The notes under the pieces were generated by a model. That model searched no databases and was not told where the DNA came from. It was given only the letters and a program-made list of their open reading frames with translations. Below are positions 42,674 to 52,300 of a stretch of DNA of 64,000 bases, in pieces. The position numbers were made by a program, and so were the translations under genes. Origin of the DNA: NIOZ-UU13 sp041862635 (GTDB taxonomy: Bacteria > Planctomycetota > Phycisphaerae > Sedimentisphaerales > Anaerobacaceae); NCBI GenBank assembly GCA_041862635.1, contig JBGVTO010000195.1, positions 1-64,000 of the forward strand, read 5' to 3'. How positions within the stretch are numbered: position 1 is the stretch's first letter; each line of letters opens with the position of its first letter.

Positions 42674-44146
42674 TTAATCGACTATTTTCCAGACAATTCC
42701 CTTACCCTTATGTCCGGCTATCGGTGAGACGGCATAAACATCTCCTTCCGACAACCATTGCTCTATGGTCTTTTCACTCAATAACGGCACACCTTCACTG
42801 CCTGCGTATTCGGATATGATTTTGATATCTGCCCTCTTTCCCTTAACTTCCTGCATATACAGCAGTGGATAAACCATCGTATTGTCGGCATAAGCAACTG
42901 CGTCAGGCTCGAGCTTTTCAAATACTTCTTCGGCGAATTTTTCCGCCCCGCTGTAACCTGCCTTCCACGGCTGTAAAAACCATACATAATCATTACGGCG
43001 GGGGACATCTGCCCTGGTGGAAAGATCGAACTTCTGCTTCTGGGCAACGGCTGGAGCAATAATATAGGTTGGGATTGGCAGCAAGGATAAGATTAAAATC
43101 ACCAAACACAGAATTTTACTATTGTACTGAGCAATAAGCAAATTAACTCCGACACCAATCGGGACCGAAGCTAAGCAATAAAAGGGTATGAAAAATGCGT
43201 ACCTGTCCGGCACCGTATATCGAAAAGCAAATACAAAGAAAAGAATCAACAACACCAAAAGTATATTTGCAAAGCTATGAGCTGGAGATATTTTTTTCAG
43301 CCCATAAAGACCCACAAAGAAAAATATGACGTTGGGCGTGGGGAAATTGTACGCAAGAAATATCAAGTTTTCTTTGATAAGGCCGGCTGATAGACTTACA
43401 TTAAGAACATTACCCTGCCAGCTTTTGCCAAAAAAAGCTGAGGCTACGGTAGCTGTAAAACTTCCGCTCTGAATAATATTTTTGCCGATAAGGTATCCGT
43501 ATGGAGCCGCACCGATAATCCACAGTACAACAATAATTCCGAATTGCCCTAATCTGATTTGCCTTCGTGCCAATAAAACAATTAAAAATACCAGATAGCA
43601 AACCAGTGCAATAACAGCAAACATATGATTGGCGATTGCCAGGCCGTTGAAAAGCCCTAACAAATATAGAAACACCGTCCGTTTTGTCTTAAAATATTGC
43701 AGCAGCATTAACAATTCGGCCAGTAACAGTGCCGTATAGAGGGTATATGTTTCTGCAATAACAGCGTGCCGCCAGAAGGTATGCGATAAGGCCAACGTAG
43801 CAGCAGCGATTACGGTGGGCAAAATCCTGCCCAGCCATAGCCGCAGCAGTAAAAACAGATTTGCAATTGTAAACGCCGCTGCAATGGCTGATATCAGGTT
43901 TATCCTGTACGCGAATTCACCCAGCCGAATATGTTTTACCCCGATGCCGATAATATGATAAAGCGGATGTGAAAGTGCCAGACCGAGCTTGCCTTCAATA
44001 TCGTTGTGCCTGATTCGGTATTGATACATCCCGCTGTCCTGCCAGAGCGCCCCCGGCGCACAAGTAGCTACATATAGCCCAGCCGCTATTATAAAGACAG
44101 CGATGTAAATGTAACTTGCTTTAAGATTGTTACCAACTTTGAGCAT
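42674..44146 (-). CDS. DUF2723-type multi-spanning membrane protein (probable glycosyltransferase)
   Basis: A 490-residue membrane protein with about eleven hydrophobic segments and a soluble C-terminal part of about 110 residues. The first loop WQDSGMYQYRIRHND...LGLALSHPLYHI corresponds to the acidic-residue loop of DUF2723 proteins, relatives of protein O-mannosyltransferases and GT39/GT83 enzymes. SHTFWRHAVIAETYTLYT is also typical. It probably moves sugar from a lipid carrier to protein or glycan in the periplasm. It converges with the ATP-grasp gene, 16 bp apart. Confidence 0.75.
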   Translation of the reverse strand: MLKVGNNLKASYIYIAVFIIAAGLYVATCAPGALWQDSGMYQYRIRHNDIEGKLGLALSHPLYHIIGIGVKHIRLGEFAYRINLISAIAAAFTIANLFLLLRLWLGRILPTVIAAATLALSHTFWRHAVIAETYTLYTALLLAELLMLLQYFKTKRTVFLYLLGLFNGLAIANHMFAVIALVCYLVFLIVLLARRQIRLGQFGIIVVLWIIGAAPYGYLIGKNIIQSGSFTATVASAFFGKSWQGNVLNVSLSAGLIKENLIFLAYNFPTPNVIFFFVGLYGLKKISPAHSFANILLVLLILFFVFAFRYTVPDRYAFFIPFYCLASVPIGVGVNLLIAQYNSKILCLVILILSLLPIPTYIIAPAVAQKQKFDLSTRADVPRRNDYVWFLQPWKAGYSGAEKFAEEVFEKLEPDAVAYADNTMVYPLLYMQEVKGKRADIKIISEYAGSEGVPLLSEKTIEQWLSEGDVYAVSPIAGHKGKGIVWKIVD

Positions 44147-44220
44147 TTACCATCTTCGGTTGGCCATTTCCCATTGATTCATTTTCAAGTAGTTATTTTA
44201 AAGGCTCTAACGACAAGAAT

Positions 44221-44280
44221 GTCATTGCGAGGCCCCCGTCTTGCTTTCGCAAGAAAGTAGGGGGCCGTGGCAATTTCTGA
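44221..44280. repeat. GTCATTGCGAG composite REP
   Basis: Outer GTCATTGCGAG and TGGCAATTTCT enclose GGCCCCCGTCTTGC-TTTC-GCAAGAAAGTAGGGGGCC, a nested hairpin. The remainder of 44147-44364 includes a short AATCAATA tandem at 44330-44365. Confidence 0.75.
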
Positions 44281-44364
44281 GTGTTAAAATGATAAATCTC
44301 ATTTTGTTAGATGCCCTTAATGTCTTTTCCAATAATCAATAGTCAATAATCAATAATCAATTGA

Positions 44365-45312
44365 TTAAATCGTTACTGTTAAATAATGTGTATCATCCGC
44401 AAATCGCATCACACCCTCAAAGACAGCGGGAACAAGCAGGGTATCACCGGCCATGAATTCAACTTCGCTTCCCCTCCCTCCCGTAATTGTCCCAAAGCCG
44501 GAGATGAAAATCAGTGTTTTCATTTGGCCGGGCGAAAGCAACAGCTCGCAGTCTTTGGCCTGATGTCCTTTATCTACCCTGAAATATTCGCAATCTACCA
44601 GCCGCCCCATCGTTGTTACTGAAAGATTGTCACCGGATGCATCGAAGTGGATACTTTCCAGAGCCTCTTCGATGTGTAATTCTCTGGATTTACCGGTATC
44701 GTCAACTCTGTTCCAGTCGAATACCCGATATGTCGTATCCGAGGGCATTTGAATCTCAGCTATCAATAAGCCCGGCCCTATGGCATGTGCCGTTCCGGCC
44801 GGAAGAAAATGACACTGGCCTTTTTCAACCGTCACCTTTTCTAACATATCAGCCACATTGCCTTTTTTTATCGCCTTGGCGAATCGCTCCTTCGTTACGC
44901 CTTTTTTCAGCCCTTTATAAATTACCGCATCGGGTTCGGCGGATATGATATACCAGCACTCGGTTTTAGGCTCCCCTTTGCCCATTCGCCGGCAGGTCTC
45001 CGGGTCGGGATGCACCTGGACGCTCAAGATGTCCTGGGCGTCCAGAAACTTGATTAACAGAGGAAAAGGTCCTGAGAAATCTTCGTTGCCCGTTATTTCT
45101 TTGGGATATTTTTCAATAGCCGAGATGAGAGTTTGACCGGTCAATTCACCGTTTGAGATTACAGACTTATCGTTCGGCAAATCAGCCAATTCCCAGCTTT
45201 CACCGATCTTCTCAAACGGTGGTATATCCTTATCGAAAACCTCTCGCAGCTTCTGCCCGCCCCAAATCCGCTGCTTATAAATCGGCCTAAACTTTAACGG
45301 ATATGCTTTCAC
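44365..45312 (-). CDS. manA: Mannose-6-phosphate isomerase, class I
   Basis: Interconverts mannose 6-phosphate and fructose 6-phosphate, feeding GDP-mannose and glycan synthesis. The 315 residues begin LKFRPIYKQRIWGG; zinc ligands are in LSVQVHPD and TECWYII, and FLPAGTAHAIGPGLLIAEIQ carries the third His. The short, Bacillus-like form lacks the helical insertion of the E. coli enzyme. It heads the minus-strand run that includes the DUF2723 protein. Confidence 0.92.
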   Translation of the reverse strand: MKAYPLKFRPIYKQRIWGGQKLREVFDKDIPPFEKIGESWELADLPNDKSVISNGELTGQTLISAIEKYPKEITGNEDFSGPFPLLIKFLDAQDILSVQVHPDPETCRRMGKGEPKTECWYIISAEPDAVIYKGLKKGVTKERFAKAIKKGNVADMLEKVTVEKGQCHFLPAGTAHAIGPGLLIAEIQMPSDTTYRVFDWNRVDDTGKSRELHIEEALESIHFDASGDNLSVTTMGRLVDCEYFRVDKGHQAKDCELLLSPGQMKTLIFISGFGTITGGRGSEVEFMAGDTLLVPAVFEGVMRFADDTHYLTVTI

Positions 45313-45452
45313 GCGGATTATTTTAACCGCCGGTGCAAATCTCGTCCATACAAACCTTTTCTTTTAGATGCTGCTGGCATCACAGAGACCCACTGTAAAC
45401 ATTTTAAATATAGTTATTTTTTTCTTCTCTTAGAGAAAAAAACCAAAGTTGG

Positions 45453-46187
45453 TTAATCTGCGACTTCAGGGTCAAAATTATTAGTCTTCGGATTCACATA
45501 GACATCACGAAACCTTAGTGTGTCAGCGTGGCCGTCCAGGAATCCATAGTTTGAGCGGGCTTCCCAGGATTCTTCCTGGCCACCGTGAGCATTTGTCTGG
45601 ATTTGTCTGGCCGCAATGACCGGTGGCGATTCAGGTTTCCCCGGAACCATCCAGCTCTCCACATGAGGGTGGTCGGCACCGGCGAAAGGCCCTTCGAAAG
45701 CCATAATGAGAAAATGGACGGTCGCAGACGGCCTCGGGACCTGCGACAGTTTTCGATAAGGTTTTTTAGGCGCCACCTCAGTTAGGTAGTTGTTGACGCC
45801 GTAACTGGTTCTACGGAACTGGTCGGTGCTCGGCGGTACGGGCACTCCCTGGCCGCCTTCTTCGACGGGCCAGTGGGGACTTTTATCTATGGGAGAGCGG
45901 TACAACAGCTTGTCGCTGTAATATTTAGCTAGAGTATTAACCCAGGCCACATCCTCTTTCCCATGTGCTCCACCGTGGGCCAAACCTACGTCGATAAAGT
46001 ATCCCTCCCAATCCATCATATACATCCAGTGGGAAAGTTCCATATTCCGTATATTCGCCTGGCACTTCATAGACAAAGCTGTTCGCCGGGCTTTTTGCAG
46101 CGTGGGCAGTAGTATGCCCAACAGCAGAGCGATAATCGATATCACCACGAGCAGTTCGATCAGAGTAAATGAACGTATTCCTTTCAT
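45453..46187 (-). CDS. Prepilin-type protein 3
   Basis: A 244-residue pseudopilin-like protein. Leader MKGIRS-FTLIELLVVISIIALLLGILLPTLQ; here Ser replaces the usual Gly before the Phe of the cleavage site, which may weaken processing. The body has the conserved CQANIRNMELSHWMYMMDWEGYF. The end is NYGFLDGHADTLRFRDVYVNP, an H-x-x-x-x-DG type motif unlike the LKELW end of the other two. ATG 46187 has AGGAGG 10 nt upstream; the longer frame to 46211 runs through this site. Confidence 0.85.
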   Translation of the reverse strand: MKGIRSFTLIELLVVISIIALLLGILLPTLQKARRTALSMKCQANIRNMELSHWMYMMDWEGYFIDVGLAHGGAHGKEDVAWVNTLAKYYSDKLLYRSPIDKSPHWPVEEGGQGVPVPPSTDQFRRTSYGVNNYLTEVAPKKPYRKLSQVPRPSATVHFLIMAFEGPFAGADHPHVESWMVPGKPESPPVIAARQIQTNAHGGQEESWEARSNYGFLDGHADTLRFRDVYVNPKTNNFDPEVAD

Positions 46188-46296
46188 AATATGCTGGCCT
46201 CCTGTTAGCACCCTTCGACGTTAATGAGAAGTCGTCGACGAAGGGACTGATTGAAGCTTCCTAAACTTTAAATTGACAAGAAATCGATTCTTGTGA

Positions 46297-46623
46297 TTAG
46301 AGAGGCGGGGCGCGGGGGGAGGTAGCTACCGGACGAAATCTTGAAAGGTTTATATTTTGGCGGAAAAGAACATTGTGCTTTTCCGCAGGCTTGTCAACAA
46401 ATAATATTTGTGGCTCGACATTGAATGATGTCAAAGCGGTAAGCAATTTCTGGCAGACCGGACAGTGTGAACTATCTGGTAATGAGTGGGGCGGCTCTTT
46501 GCTGTCATGCTCGCAGTCCGTATGCAGCACAAGCGAAACGTTAGTGGCAAATACCACAAAGCAAACAGTTGCAAATACAAAAAGGCTTTTTCGAGCTAAT
46601 AGAATCAAATTGTAATTCCCCAA
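46297..46623 (-). CDS. Small Cys/His secreted or membrane protein, DUF2946-like
   Basis: A 108-residue protein with an N-terminal hydrophobic segment (SLFVFATVCFVVFATNVSLVL) and then HTDCEHDSKEPPHSLPDSSHCPVCQKLL, which could bind a metal ion. The layout resembles DUF2946 and related proteins found near metal-transport genes. It is read in the same direction as the Fur-family regulator, 71 bp behind it. The start is uncertain: TTG at 46623 is the best available and no strong ribosome-binding site is seen. Confidence 0.55.
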   Translation of the reverse strand: MGNYNLILLARKSLFVFATVCFVVFATNVSLVLHTDCEHDSKEPPHSLPDSSHCPVCQKLLTALTSFNVEPQILFVDKPAEKHNVLFRQNINLSRFRPVATSPRAPPL

Positions 46624-46694
46624 AAACTATCTGCCCTTTTAGAAAATCGGCTTTCACAATTAAATTTGTTCATTTTTTTATGCCCATCTGGTTT

Positions 46695-47117
46695 TCATGT
46701 GCATGTCGGGCACAGGCCTTCGAGCCGGACCTGCTGGCGGTGGATAACAAAGCCTTTGTGTGGACTGCCGGCCATAGGCAGTGATATTTCCGTCAGGCAG
46801 TGTGTGCTGCCGCAGTGTGTGCAGGTAAAGTGAGGATGGCATTGGCTCTCTGTGCAATTGTCGGCCAGTTCAAAATGCCATGCCCTTTTATCAATAAAAA
46901 CCTTATGCAATAGGCCGACCTTTAATAAACTTTCCAGAGTTCGGTAGATTGTGACCTTGTCGAAGCTTTTCTTACCCAATCGCCGGGCAATCTGCTCCTG
47001 GCTCAGTGGCTTGTCGGTTTTCATCAGCACTTTCAGTATGGCCACTCTGCCTTTGGTACAGTAAAGCTTGGCCGTCTTCAACATCTTGCGAGATTGTAAA
47101 TCTAAATTCGTCTTCAT
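46695..47117 (-). CDS. Fur-family regulator (Zur/Fur type)
   Basis: A 140-residue metalloregulator. The winged helix reads LSQEQIARRLGKKSFDKVTIYRTLESLLKVGLLHKV. The structural zinc site is formed by CTHCGSTHCL (CxxC) and CPTC at the C-terminus; HPHF and the His residues around it supply the sensor site. Which metal it reads cannot be decided, but the neighbouring His-rich membrane protein and the palindrome upstream of it suggest zinc. The gene lies 12 bp after that membrane protein. Confidence 0.88.
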   Translation of the reverse strand: MKTNLDLQSRKMLKTAKLYCTKGRVAILKVLMKTDKPLSQEQIARRLGKKSFDKVTIYRTLESLLKVGLLHKVFIDKRAWHFELADNCTESQCHPHFTCTHCGSTHCLTEISLPMAGSPHKGFVIHRQQVRLEGLCPTCT

Positions 47118-47129
47118 AACTAAATCGTA

Positions 47130-47801
47130 TTAATGGTGATGGTGAACATGCGACAAATCGTCCGATGATTTCACAAATAACAACGGAAAAACAATATCGC
47201 TGAAACAGCACGGCAGCAAAACCGCCAGGAAAAGGAATCCGAAACTGCCGACCGCTTTCAAGATTGTTATCTGCCCGCCCATCGCCATCAGCATATGGAA
47301 CGAGGACGCCCACGTGCTAAGCAAAACATGGCCTGCATGCGGAACCTTGGTCCTCGGCTTGAAAATTGCTATCAGCACACCTGCTATTGCGGCTGGTATT
47401 ACAATGTACCAGCCTTCAATAAAGCCGATATGTGCCTGTTCAGCGAAACTTGCATGTTCGTGCGCGTGGGACTCGATACGCATACCTAAAAGCAACTCGC
47501 CGACATAAGGTATCAGCGAATCACTAAGGGTTCCGATGGCAACCGAACCAAAGAATCCCACCAGCAGGACAAAGATTGTTTTTCTTCTTTTAGTGTGAAA
47601 CTGAAACATCGAGGAGATTACGATTGCACTCAATAACACATGCCCCGGATGGAATACATAGAATATCCTGCGGCTCGTCTCATGTTCAAGATTCTTAAAC
47701 AGCAGCATGCAGACGATACCTGTAAAAGCCCCGAACAAAGTAAAAGGTGCGTGGCTCTCCAATTCATGCAAAATAATTGCAGGCTTTTTTCGTATTTGCA
47801 T
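47130..47801 (-). CDS. His-tailed membrane protein, candidate metal transporter
   Basis: A 223-residue protein with about six hydrophobic segments. Metal-ligand-like residues cluster in a loop (ESHAHEHASFAEQAHIGF), in repeated FHPGHVLLS and PHAGHVLLSTWASSFHMLM, and at the very end (SHVHHHH). I know no named family; the arrangement with a Fur-type regulator and operator indicates zinc or nickel handling. It is the first gene of the minus-strand unit. Confidence 0.65.
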   Translation of the reverse strand: MQIRKKPAIILHELESHAPFTLFGAFTGIVCMLLFKNLEHETSRRIFYVFHPGHVLLSAIVISSMFQFHTKRRKTIFVLLVGFFGSVAIGTLSDSLIPYVGELLLGMRIESHAHEHASFAEQAHIGFIEGWYIVIPAAIAGVLIAIFKPRTKVPHAGHVLLSTWASSFHMLMAMGGQITILKAVGSFGFLFLAVLLPCCFSDIVFPLLFVKSSDDLSHVHHHH

Positions 47802-47877
47802 TTAGCACCTCGAAGCTGTCGATTGTCAAAATTAGATTCAAACTTGAAAGAACATTTTATACTTACTACGTTAAAAT

Positions 47878-47892
47878 TGCAACTAAGTTGCA
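47878..47892 (-). promoter_or_regulatory. Fur/Zur-type operator
   Basis: TGCAACT-A-AGTTGCA is a perfect 7-1-7 palindrome, 77 bp upstream of the minus-strand membrane gene. Read on that strand it overlaps a possible -35 (TTGCAA), with TATAAA 15 nt further on. It is a likely target of the Fur-family protein encoded in the same unit. Confidence 0.7.
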
Positions 47893-48111
47893 TATTTTTT
47901 TTATTTTTTTTCCGTTTCAGTATTAATCGGATGGTCATACGCTTATAAACATAAGCAAGCTTGTTTACTCAGGATAAAAAAGTTATAAGCCGGATTATAC
48001 AACTGAAGTGGAAAAGGAGCTTTGCAAAAAGCACTCTAACTAAATCGACAGTACATTAGTGCGAATATTTATGAATCAAAAGATTTTTTTAACAGTTCCG
48101 TATGTCACCTC

Positions 48112-48140
48112 TTGCGTTCCGCTGTCCTCGAATCTATAAT
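48112..48140 (+). promoter_or_regulatory. Promoter of the RND efflux genes
   Basis: TTGCGT (48112-48117) and TATAAT (48135-48140) are exactly 17 nt apart. The adaptor start at 48205 leaves a leader of about 58 nt. It also shows that an earlier in-frame start at 48112 is not real. The stretch 47893-48111 shows nothing else clear. Confidence 0.65.
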
Positions 48141-48204
48141 ACACACACGTAACGATGGCTCATATTGTGAGCCGCCATTTAAATTAAAGAAACGGGTACA
48201 GCTA

Positions 48205-49317
48205 ATGAGCAATCAATCGCCTGAAACCAGAACAGGTAAGATAAGTCAAGGGTGGCTACGTCGGAACGCCCCAAAGGCGGTCATCGTTCTCGCTGCGTTA
48301 GCGATATTGACCGCCATCACGAAAATACCGACGCAAAAACGGGATGCACCTCCCACCGAAGCACCGCCGGTGAACGTCTCGGTCATCACTGTAATTGCCG
48401 AACCCCAGCTTGCCGACACCTTCGACCTGCCGGCCATCGTTGAGCCGAACCGCATCGTCACGGTTTCCGCCGAGGTCGCAGGCCGCATCGAGCGTATCCC
48501 CCAAAAGGAGGGAAGCGAAGTCCGAGCAGGGGACCTGCTCATCCAGCTCAATACGGACCTCATCCGTCCCATGTTTGAAATCGCCGAGGTGCAGGTCGAG
48601 CGAGACCAGATCGAGTTCGACCGCATGACGAATCTCGTCAAACAGGACGCCACCCCCCGCCGTGACCTGGAGAATGCCACTACCCAGCTCGCCATCAGCA
48701 AGGCCCGCCTCGCGGAGGTCCGCGCCCGTCTGGACCGCACCAGCATCCTTGCCCCAACGGCCGGTGTGCTGAACGAGCTCCTCGTCGAGCAGGGGGAGTA
48801 CGTTGATGCCGGCAAGGCGGTGGCCGAGGTCGTGGATACGCATACGGTTAAGGTCGTGGTGGAAGTACCTGAACGCGACATTGCGTTTTTCGCCACAGGC
48901 CAGAAGACGCGTATCTTTGTGGACGTAAAGGGCCAGCAGAAATCGCTGGTCGGGACTATCTCATTCATCAGCGAGCTGGCCGATCAGCGAACACGCTCCA
49001 CGCGCTTGGAAATTACTCTGGAGAACAAGGAACGGCTTCTGCGGAGCGGGCAGATCGTGCTTGTCCGCCTGACCCGCCGAATCCTGAAAGACGCCATCCT
49101 GGTCCCGCTGCTGGCGGTGATTCCGATGGAGGATAGCAAGGCCGTCTATGTCGTCAATTCCACAAAAGCCGAGCGTCGCGAAATCGAGCTCGGAGTCATC
49201 AAGGGTAATCGTGTCCAGGTGACGGGGGGTTTGGAGCCGGGCGACCGCCTGATTATCGCCGGTCATCGATTTGTCGCGCCGGGACAGAAGGTAAACATCG
49301 TATCGGAGAATAAATAG
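48205..49317 (+). CDS. RND efflux periplasmic adaptor (HlyD/MFP family)
   Basis: A 370-residue membrane-fusion protein. After an N-terminal membrane anchor (PKAVIVLAALAILTAIT) come the barrel and lipoyl halves (VEPNRIVTVSAEVAGRIERIPQKEGSEVRAGDLLIQLN and APTAGVLNELLVEQGEYVDAGKAVAEVVD) joined by a short coiled-coil hairpin, then the beta-barrel and membrane-proximal domains. It links the RND pump to an outer-membrane channel; none is encoded nearby. The permease starts 5 bp downstream. G+C is clearly above that of the flanking genes. Confidence 0.92.
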   Translation: MSNQSPETRTGKISQGWLRRNAPKAVIVLAALAILTAITKIPTQKRDAPPTEAPPVNVSVITVIAEPQLADTFDLPAIVEPNRIVTVSAEVAGRIERIPQKEGSEVRAGDLLIQLNTDLIRPMFEIAEVQVERDQIEFDRMTNLVKQDATPRRDLENATTQLAISKARLAEVRARLDRTSILAPTAGVLNELLVEQGEYVDAGKAVAEVVDTHTVKVVVEVPERDIAFFATGQKTRIFVDVKGQQKSLVGTISFISELADQRTRSTRLEITLENKERLLRSGQIVLVRLTRRILKDAILVPLLAVIPMEDSKAVYVVNSTKAERREIELGVIKGNRVQVTGGLEPGDRLIIAGHRFVAPGQKVNIVSENK

Positions 49318-49322
49318 CCGCT

Positions 49323-52300
49323 ATGCTGATTACCGACATTGCCATTCGAAACCGCACAACGGTGGTTGTCCTGGGACTTATCATCATCCTCATGGGCGGC
49401 TACAGTTATCTCTCATTGCCGCGCGAGGCATTCCCGGACATCCCCATCCCGCATATCATGGTCACAACGATGTACGAAGGTGTCTCACCGGAAGACATCG
49501 AAACATCAGTCACGATGAAGATAGAGAAGGAGCTAAACGGCATTCGTGGTGTCAAAGAAATCCGCTCCAGCAGCGCCGAGGGGCTCTCGATGATAGACGT
49601 GGAGTTCACGCCGGACGTGCAGAGCGATGTGGCCCTCCAGCGGGTGCGCGACCGCGTGGACATAGCCAAAGGCGAGCTGCCCATGGACGCCGAGGAGCCG
49701 GTAATCAAGGAGATAAACCTCGCCGAGTTCCCTATCATGCTCGTCAGCATTTCCGGCGACGTCTCACCTGTCCAGCTAAAGGAGATTGCCGACACATTGC
49801 AGGACACCCTCGAGGCGGTGCCCGGCGTGCTCAAGGTCGACGTGCTCGGCGCGCTGGAACCTGAAATCCGGCTGGAGTTTGACCCCGACCGGCTGGCCTC
49901 GTACAACCTGATGATACCGGAGATCCTGGCACTGATACCTTCGGAAAACGTAAACATCTCCGCCGGTGGTCTCGAGACCCAGGGCACAAAGTTCAATGTG
50001 CGGATCCCCGCGGAGCTTGTCACGGCCGAAGAGGTGGACCACCTCCTACTGACCGTGCGCGACGGCAAGCCCATCTATCTTTCAGACGTCGCAAACGTGC
50101 GAGCCACCTTCAAAGACCGAACCAGCTACTCACGACTCAACGGTTCCGGAAACGTCACCCTCAGTATCCAGAAGCGTGTTGGCGCCAACGTCGTCCATAT
50201 CGCCGACTACATCAGGGCCATTATAGACAAGGCGCAGCAGCAGGTCCCCGGCGCCGTGAAGTTCGACATCACCTTCGACATGTCCAAGTACATCCGCGAC
50301 ATGGTGGCCGACCTGGAAAACAACATCCTAGCCGCCCTGATACTGGTCTCAGGCGTGCTCCTGCTATTCTTGGGCTGGCGACCGAGCACCATCGTGGCGT
50401 TGATTATACCGCTCAGCATGCTAATCGCCTTCTTCCTCATCCAGATGCTCGGCTACACACTGAACATGATCGTGCTCTTCAGCCTCGTGCTGGTTCTGGG
50501 TATGCTCGTAGATAATGCGATTGTCATCGTGGAGAACATATACCGCCACATCCAGCTCGGGTATAGCCGCGTGGAGGCCGCAATGCTCGGCGCGAGAGAG
50601 GTCGCCTTGCCGGTCACAACCTCCACCTTCACGACCGTGTGCGCCTTTTTACCACTGATGTTCTGGCCGGGAATCATGGGGGACTTCTTGAAGTATCTAC
50701 CAATCACCCTGTCACTCGGCCTGCTCGCCTCACTCTTTGTAGCGCTCGTGTTCAGCCCCACAATCTGCTCGGTTTGGGCCGGTCGGTCGCCCAAGCCGCG
50801 TCAGAAGGACCATTGGTTTATCAGGGGCTACCGTCGCCTACAGCGAGCCGGCTTGGAGAATCCGGCCCTAACCTTGTTTCTGGCTGTGTGCCTCTTGTTT
50901 GGCCTGGTGACCCTGTATGCCAAGATCGGTAAGGGAACCGAGTTCTTCCCGCAAGGCGACCCTGAGCGTGCCGTCATCGACCTCCGCACACCCCAAGGCA
51001 CGAACATCCGCGAAACGGACCGCTTAGTTCGACTGATCGAAGACCGCATCGAGCCGTACGAGCCCTGGATCGAGGATATCGTCACGAACGTGGGCTCTTC
51101 GGGCGGCGGTCTGGACATCGTGGGCAGCGCCGGCGGCCCGCACCTGGCGAATATCTCACTTATCTTCTATGACTTCGCCGTGCGAGAGCGTCCGTCTATG
51201 GAAATCATCGCCGGAATTCGACAGGCCATCGCCGACATACCTGGCGCCGAGATTAAGGTCGAAAGGCAAAGGGATGGACCGCCCACCGGTGCGCCAATCA
51301 CCGTACGACTCATAGGAGAGGACTTCTCCATGCTCGAGCGACTCAGCGACCAAGCCCGCCGGACAATCGCTGACGTGCCCAACATCGTCAACCTCCGCAG
51401 TGACCTGGAGGCCACCCGTCCGGAGCTGGCCTTTACCGTCAACCGCCGCGTCGCCATGCTCCTCGGCGTCAACACCGCCACAGTCGGCAACTTCCTCAAA
51501 ATGGCCATCTTTGGCACAAATGTCGGGACATATCGTCAGTACAACGACGAGTACGACATCACCGTGCGCCTGCCGCTGGCCGACAGAGTTGACATCGACG
51601 ACCTGTATCGCCTCAAGATTCCAAACCTGTCCGGGAACTCCGTGCCGGTCAGTTCGCTCGGTCGTTTCGAGTACCAGGGCGGGTTCGGCACCATCAACCG
51701 CGTTAATCAGAAACGCGTCGTCACCATCACGGCCGACGCCGAAGGCCGACTAAGTTCCGAAGTGCTCAAAGACGTGCAGAAACGCCTGCAAGAATTCGAG
51801 CTTCCCGCCGGCTACGAGATTGAGTATGCCGGCGAAAAAGAAACCGAGGACGAGTCACGCGCCTTCCTCGGAAAGGCCTTCGCAATCGCCATTCTGCTTA
51901 TCATCCTCGTGCTGGTCATCCAGTTTAATTCACTTAAGGTACCGTTCGTCATAATAACCACAGTGCTCCTCTCCCTCATTGGCGCGCTGACAGGATTGCT
52001 GATTTGCGGCCTGCCCTTCGGCATCATCATGACGGGCATCGGCGTTATTAGCCTGGCCGGTGTGGTAGTGAACAACGCCATTGTGCTGCTCGCCTACACA
52101 CGGCAGTTGCAGCAGCGGGGGATGGACCTCATCTCCGCCGCGGCAGAGGCCGGTGTCATACGTCTGCGCCCTGTGCTCCTCACCGCCATTACCACCATCA
52201 TCGGCCTCATACCGATGGCTACCGGCATCGCTTACGACTTCCACACCTTTACCTGGGCCACCAAGAGCGAATCCAGCCAGTGGTGGCGAAATATGGCGGT

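Noticed and set aside
47130..47801. Nickel/cobalt permease of a named family
   Set aside because: Metal-type motifs are present, but I could not match the known HX4D signature of NiCoT proteins or the start of NikM/CbiM.
48112..48204. Longer N-terminus of the efflux adaptor
   Set aside because: The first codons would lie on the predicted -35 and -10 boxes.
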